Positions 62,803-64,000 of a stretch of 64,000 nucleotides of DNA are shown here, in pieces (the stretch's first letter is position 1; the number at the start of each line of letters is the position of its first letter). The notes beneath the pieces are model-generated. The model had not been told where the DNA came from. It ran no database searches and saw nothing but the letters and a program-made list of their open reading frames with translations. The DNA lies in contig JAKPSI010000018.1 of assembly GCA_029555415.1 (NCBI GenBank), positions 1 through 64,000 of the forward strand, given 5' to 3'. The translations under genes were made by a program, and so were the position numbers. This DNA comes from Bacteroidota bacterium (GTDB lineage Bacteria; Bacteroidota; Bacteroidia; Chitinophagales; Chitinophagaceae).

Positions 62803-63498
62803 ATGAAGTACCGGCATCTCTTTTTCGACCTCGATCATACGCTGTGGGATTTTGAAGCTAATTCCCGCCACACCCTGCTTGACCTGCATGAAAATCTCGG
62901 ACTGGCAGCAAAAGGTGTGAACGATTTTGAACTGTTCTACCGGAATTACCTCGATCATAATGAGAAATTATGGGAGCGCTACCGCAACGGCTTCATCAAA
63001 CAAAGTGAACTGCGCGTAAAAAGGATGCGGCTCGCCCTGCTCGATTTCAAGATCGCGGATGAAGCGCTGGCACAATCGATGAGTGAACGTTTCCTGGAAT
63101 TACTGCCCACCCGTACGATACTCTTCCCTTATACCAAAGAGATCCTCGACTATCTTACCAAGAAACAATACCGGCTCCATCTGATCACCAACGGATTTGA
63201 GAACATACAGCATAGCAAGCTGAAATATTCAGGATTGACGAACTATTTCGATGCCGTGATCACTTCAGAAGGTTCCAACAGTTTAAAACCGAATAAAGAG
63301 ATCTTCGAATACGCGTTCGTGAAGACCGGTGCGGAACCCGGGAACAGCATCATGCTGGGCGACAGTATTGAAGTGGATATCCAGGGCGGCATGAATGCGG
63401 GTATGGATACGGTTTTCGTGAATCATCTCGGCATCAGTACCGATGTGAAACCGACCTATACCATCCGCCATCTGCGCGAACTGGAGCAAATATTTTAA
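62803..63498 (+). CDS. YjjG-type HAD nucleotidase
   Basis: A 231-residue HAD phosphatase similar to YjjG, which dephosphorylates non-canonical pyrimidine nucleotides. Motif I is FFDLDHTLWDF (Asp9, Asp11), motif II is LITNG, motif III is LKPNKEIF and motif IV is LGDSIEVDIQG. The helical cap lies between about 20 and 95. ATG 62803 gives the normal MKYRHLFFDLD start; longer in-frame extensions run into the divergent SDR gene and are not real. It ends 6 bp before the convergent psd gene. Confidence 0.92.
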   Translation: MKYRHLFFDLDHTLWDFEANSRHTLLDLHENLGLAAKGVNDFELFYRNYLDHNEKLWERYRNGFIKQSELRVKRMRLALLDFKIADEALAQSMSERFLELLPTRTILFPYTKEILDYLTKKQYRLHLITNGFENIQHSKLKYSGLTNYFDAVITSEGSNSLKPNKEIFEYAFVKTGAEPGNSIMLGDSIEVDIQGGMNAGMDTVFVNHLGISTDVKPTYTIRHLRELEQIF

Positions 63499-63504
63499 AT
63501 GGAA

Positions 63505-64000
63505 TTACCAGGTAGCAACTACCGTTACACCCCCCTGCGGTTTATCGCCGATCTTCACTTTGATGTCCGCATCCAGCGGCAATAAAAGATCCACACGGGA
63601 ACCGAGTTTGATAAAACCCATCTCCTGTGTTTGTTCCGCCTGCTGTCCTGCTTTCAGGTAATTAACGATACGCTTGGCCAGCGCACCTGCGATCTGCTTC
63701 ACAAGGATCTCTTTTCCGTTCTTCCTGTACACAACGGAATGGCGCTCGTTTTCTGTTGAAGATTTAGGATGCCAGGCTACCAGGTACTTGCCTTTGTGGT
63801 ATTGTGAGTACACGACCTCCGCGCTCACCGGATTACGGTTCACGTGTACATTGAGGGGACTCATGAAGATGGAAACCTGAATACGACGGTCGCTGAAATA
63901 TTCATCGGCCTGTACTTCTTCGATCGCAACCACCGTACCGTCAGCCGGTGCCACGATGGCATGTTCATCAATGGTCAGATTACGGTTCGGGATCCTGAAA
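63505..64000 (-). CDS. psd: Phosphatidylserine decarboxylase, 5' end outside window
   Basis: The C-terminal 164 residues of a phosphatidylserine decarboxylase, which makes phosphatidylethanolamine at the inner membrane. APADGTVVAIEEV, SIFMSPLNVHVNRNP and FIKLGSRVDLLLP are characteristic. The Gly-Ser of LGSR is the site where the proenzyme cuts itself to form the pyruvoyl cofactor, so this is the short bacterial form. The frame stays open through the window edge (PNRNLTIDEHAIVAPADG); a GTG at 63954 is internal, not the start. Confidence 0.93.
   Translation of the reverse strand, partial: FRIPNRNLTIDEHAIVAPADGTVVAIEEVQADEYFSDRRIQVSIFMSPLNVHVNRNPVSAEVVYSQYHKGKYLVAWHPKSSTENERHSVVYRKNGKEILVKQIAGALAKRIVNYLKAGQQAEQTQEMGFIKLGSRVDLLLPLDADIKVKIGDKPQGGVTVVATW

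Overview
The window reads as chromosomal DNA of a gliding or type IX secretion-competent member of the Bacteroidota, most likely Chitinophagaceae or a close relative; this placement is an inference. The grounds are three gliding genes (gldD, gldE, gldH), a SusC/SusD pair, carboxypeptidase-regulatory TonB receptors, a RicT with a cysteine-rich N-terminus, DUF3109 and DUF7033 proteins, almost no Shine-Dalgarno sequences, and TAnnTTTG-like -7 promoter boxes. About 51 protein genes can be supported. I see no tRNA, rRNA, CRISPR array, transposase, integrase or prophage gene, so this is mostly core genome. No obviously new multi-gene defence or biosynthetic system is present; the most unusual signals are in the non-coding DNA.

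Layout. 0-16.5 kb: a lipoprotein, carB (without the C-terminal allosteric domain), a DinB-fold protein, a YncE/phosphoesterase fusion, comEC, purH, a DMT exporter, then a minus-strand unit of DUF3109, lutB and a DUF7033 polysaccharide deacetylase, preceded by a TPR membrane protein. 16.5-23.6 kb: a housekeeping/gliding block, mutY-ssb-gldE-gldD on the minus strand facing an HU-like gene, a TPR protein, a 31-residue mS38-like basic protein and RNase G on the plus strand. 23.6-30.1 kb: a secreted unknown, a SusD/SusC pair and a YugP-type zinc peptidase. 30.1-30.6 kb: a gene-free region with a possible structured RNA and a terminator-ended transcript. 30.6-37.7 kb: radA-comF, a beta-helix lipoprotein, a glutathione peroxidase, and holB followed by ricT, whose tail carries 60-bp tandem repeats.

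37.8-46.4 kb: a GH3/beta-lactamase-fold fusion, a MutL with altered endonuclease motifs, a 33-bp-arm inverted repeat, and a minus-strand unit of an arginase-fold protein, a Gfo/Idh/MocA oxidoreductase and a PBP4-type peptidase. 46.5-56.5 kb: a YncE-like protein with a TonB receptor, pheS, two envelope unknowns, a 3-hydroxyacyl-CoA dehydrogenase with an epimerase, a carboxypeptidase-regulatory protein and an LpxD-type acyltransferase. 56.5-57.05 kb: a second gene-free region, again ending in a plus-strand terminator, that shares a complementary 15-mer with the 30-kb region. 57-64 kb: yicC, gldH, a histidine kinase/response regulator pair, BatD, a short-chain dehydrogenase, a HAD phosphatase and a phosphatidylserine decarboxylase cut by the window edge.

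How they fit together: the genes serve envelope biogenesis and gliding (gldD/E/H, LpxD, Psd, PBP4, GH3 fusion), DNA maintenance (mutY, mutL, ssb, radA, holB, HU), RNA turnover and ribosomes (rng, yicC, ricT, the mS38-like protein, pheS), nucleotide synthesis (carB, purH) and TonB-dependent uptake. Most transcription units are short, and several apparent promoters sit so close to the start codon that the mRNAs would be nearly leaderless.
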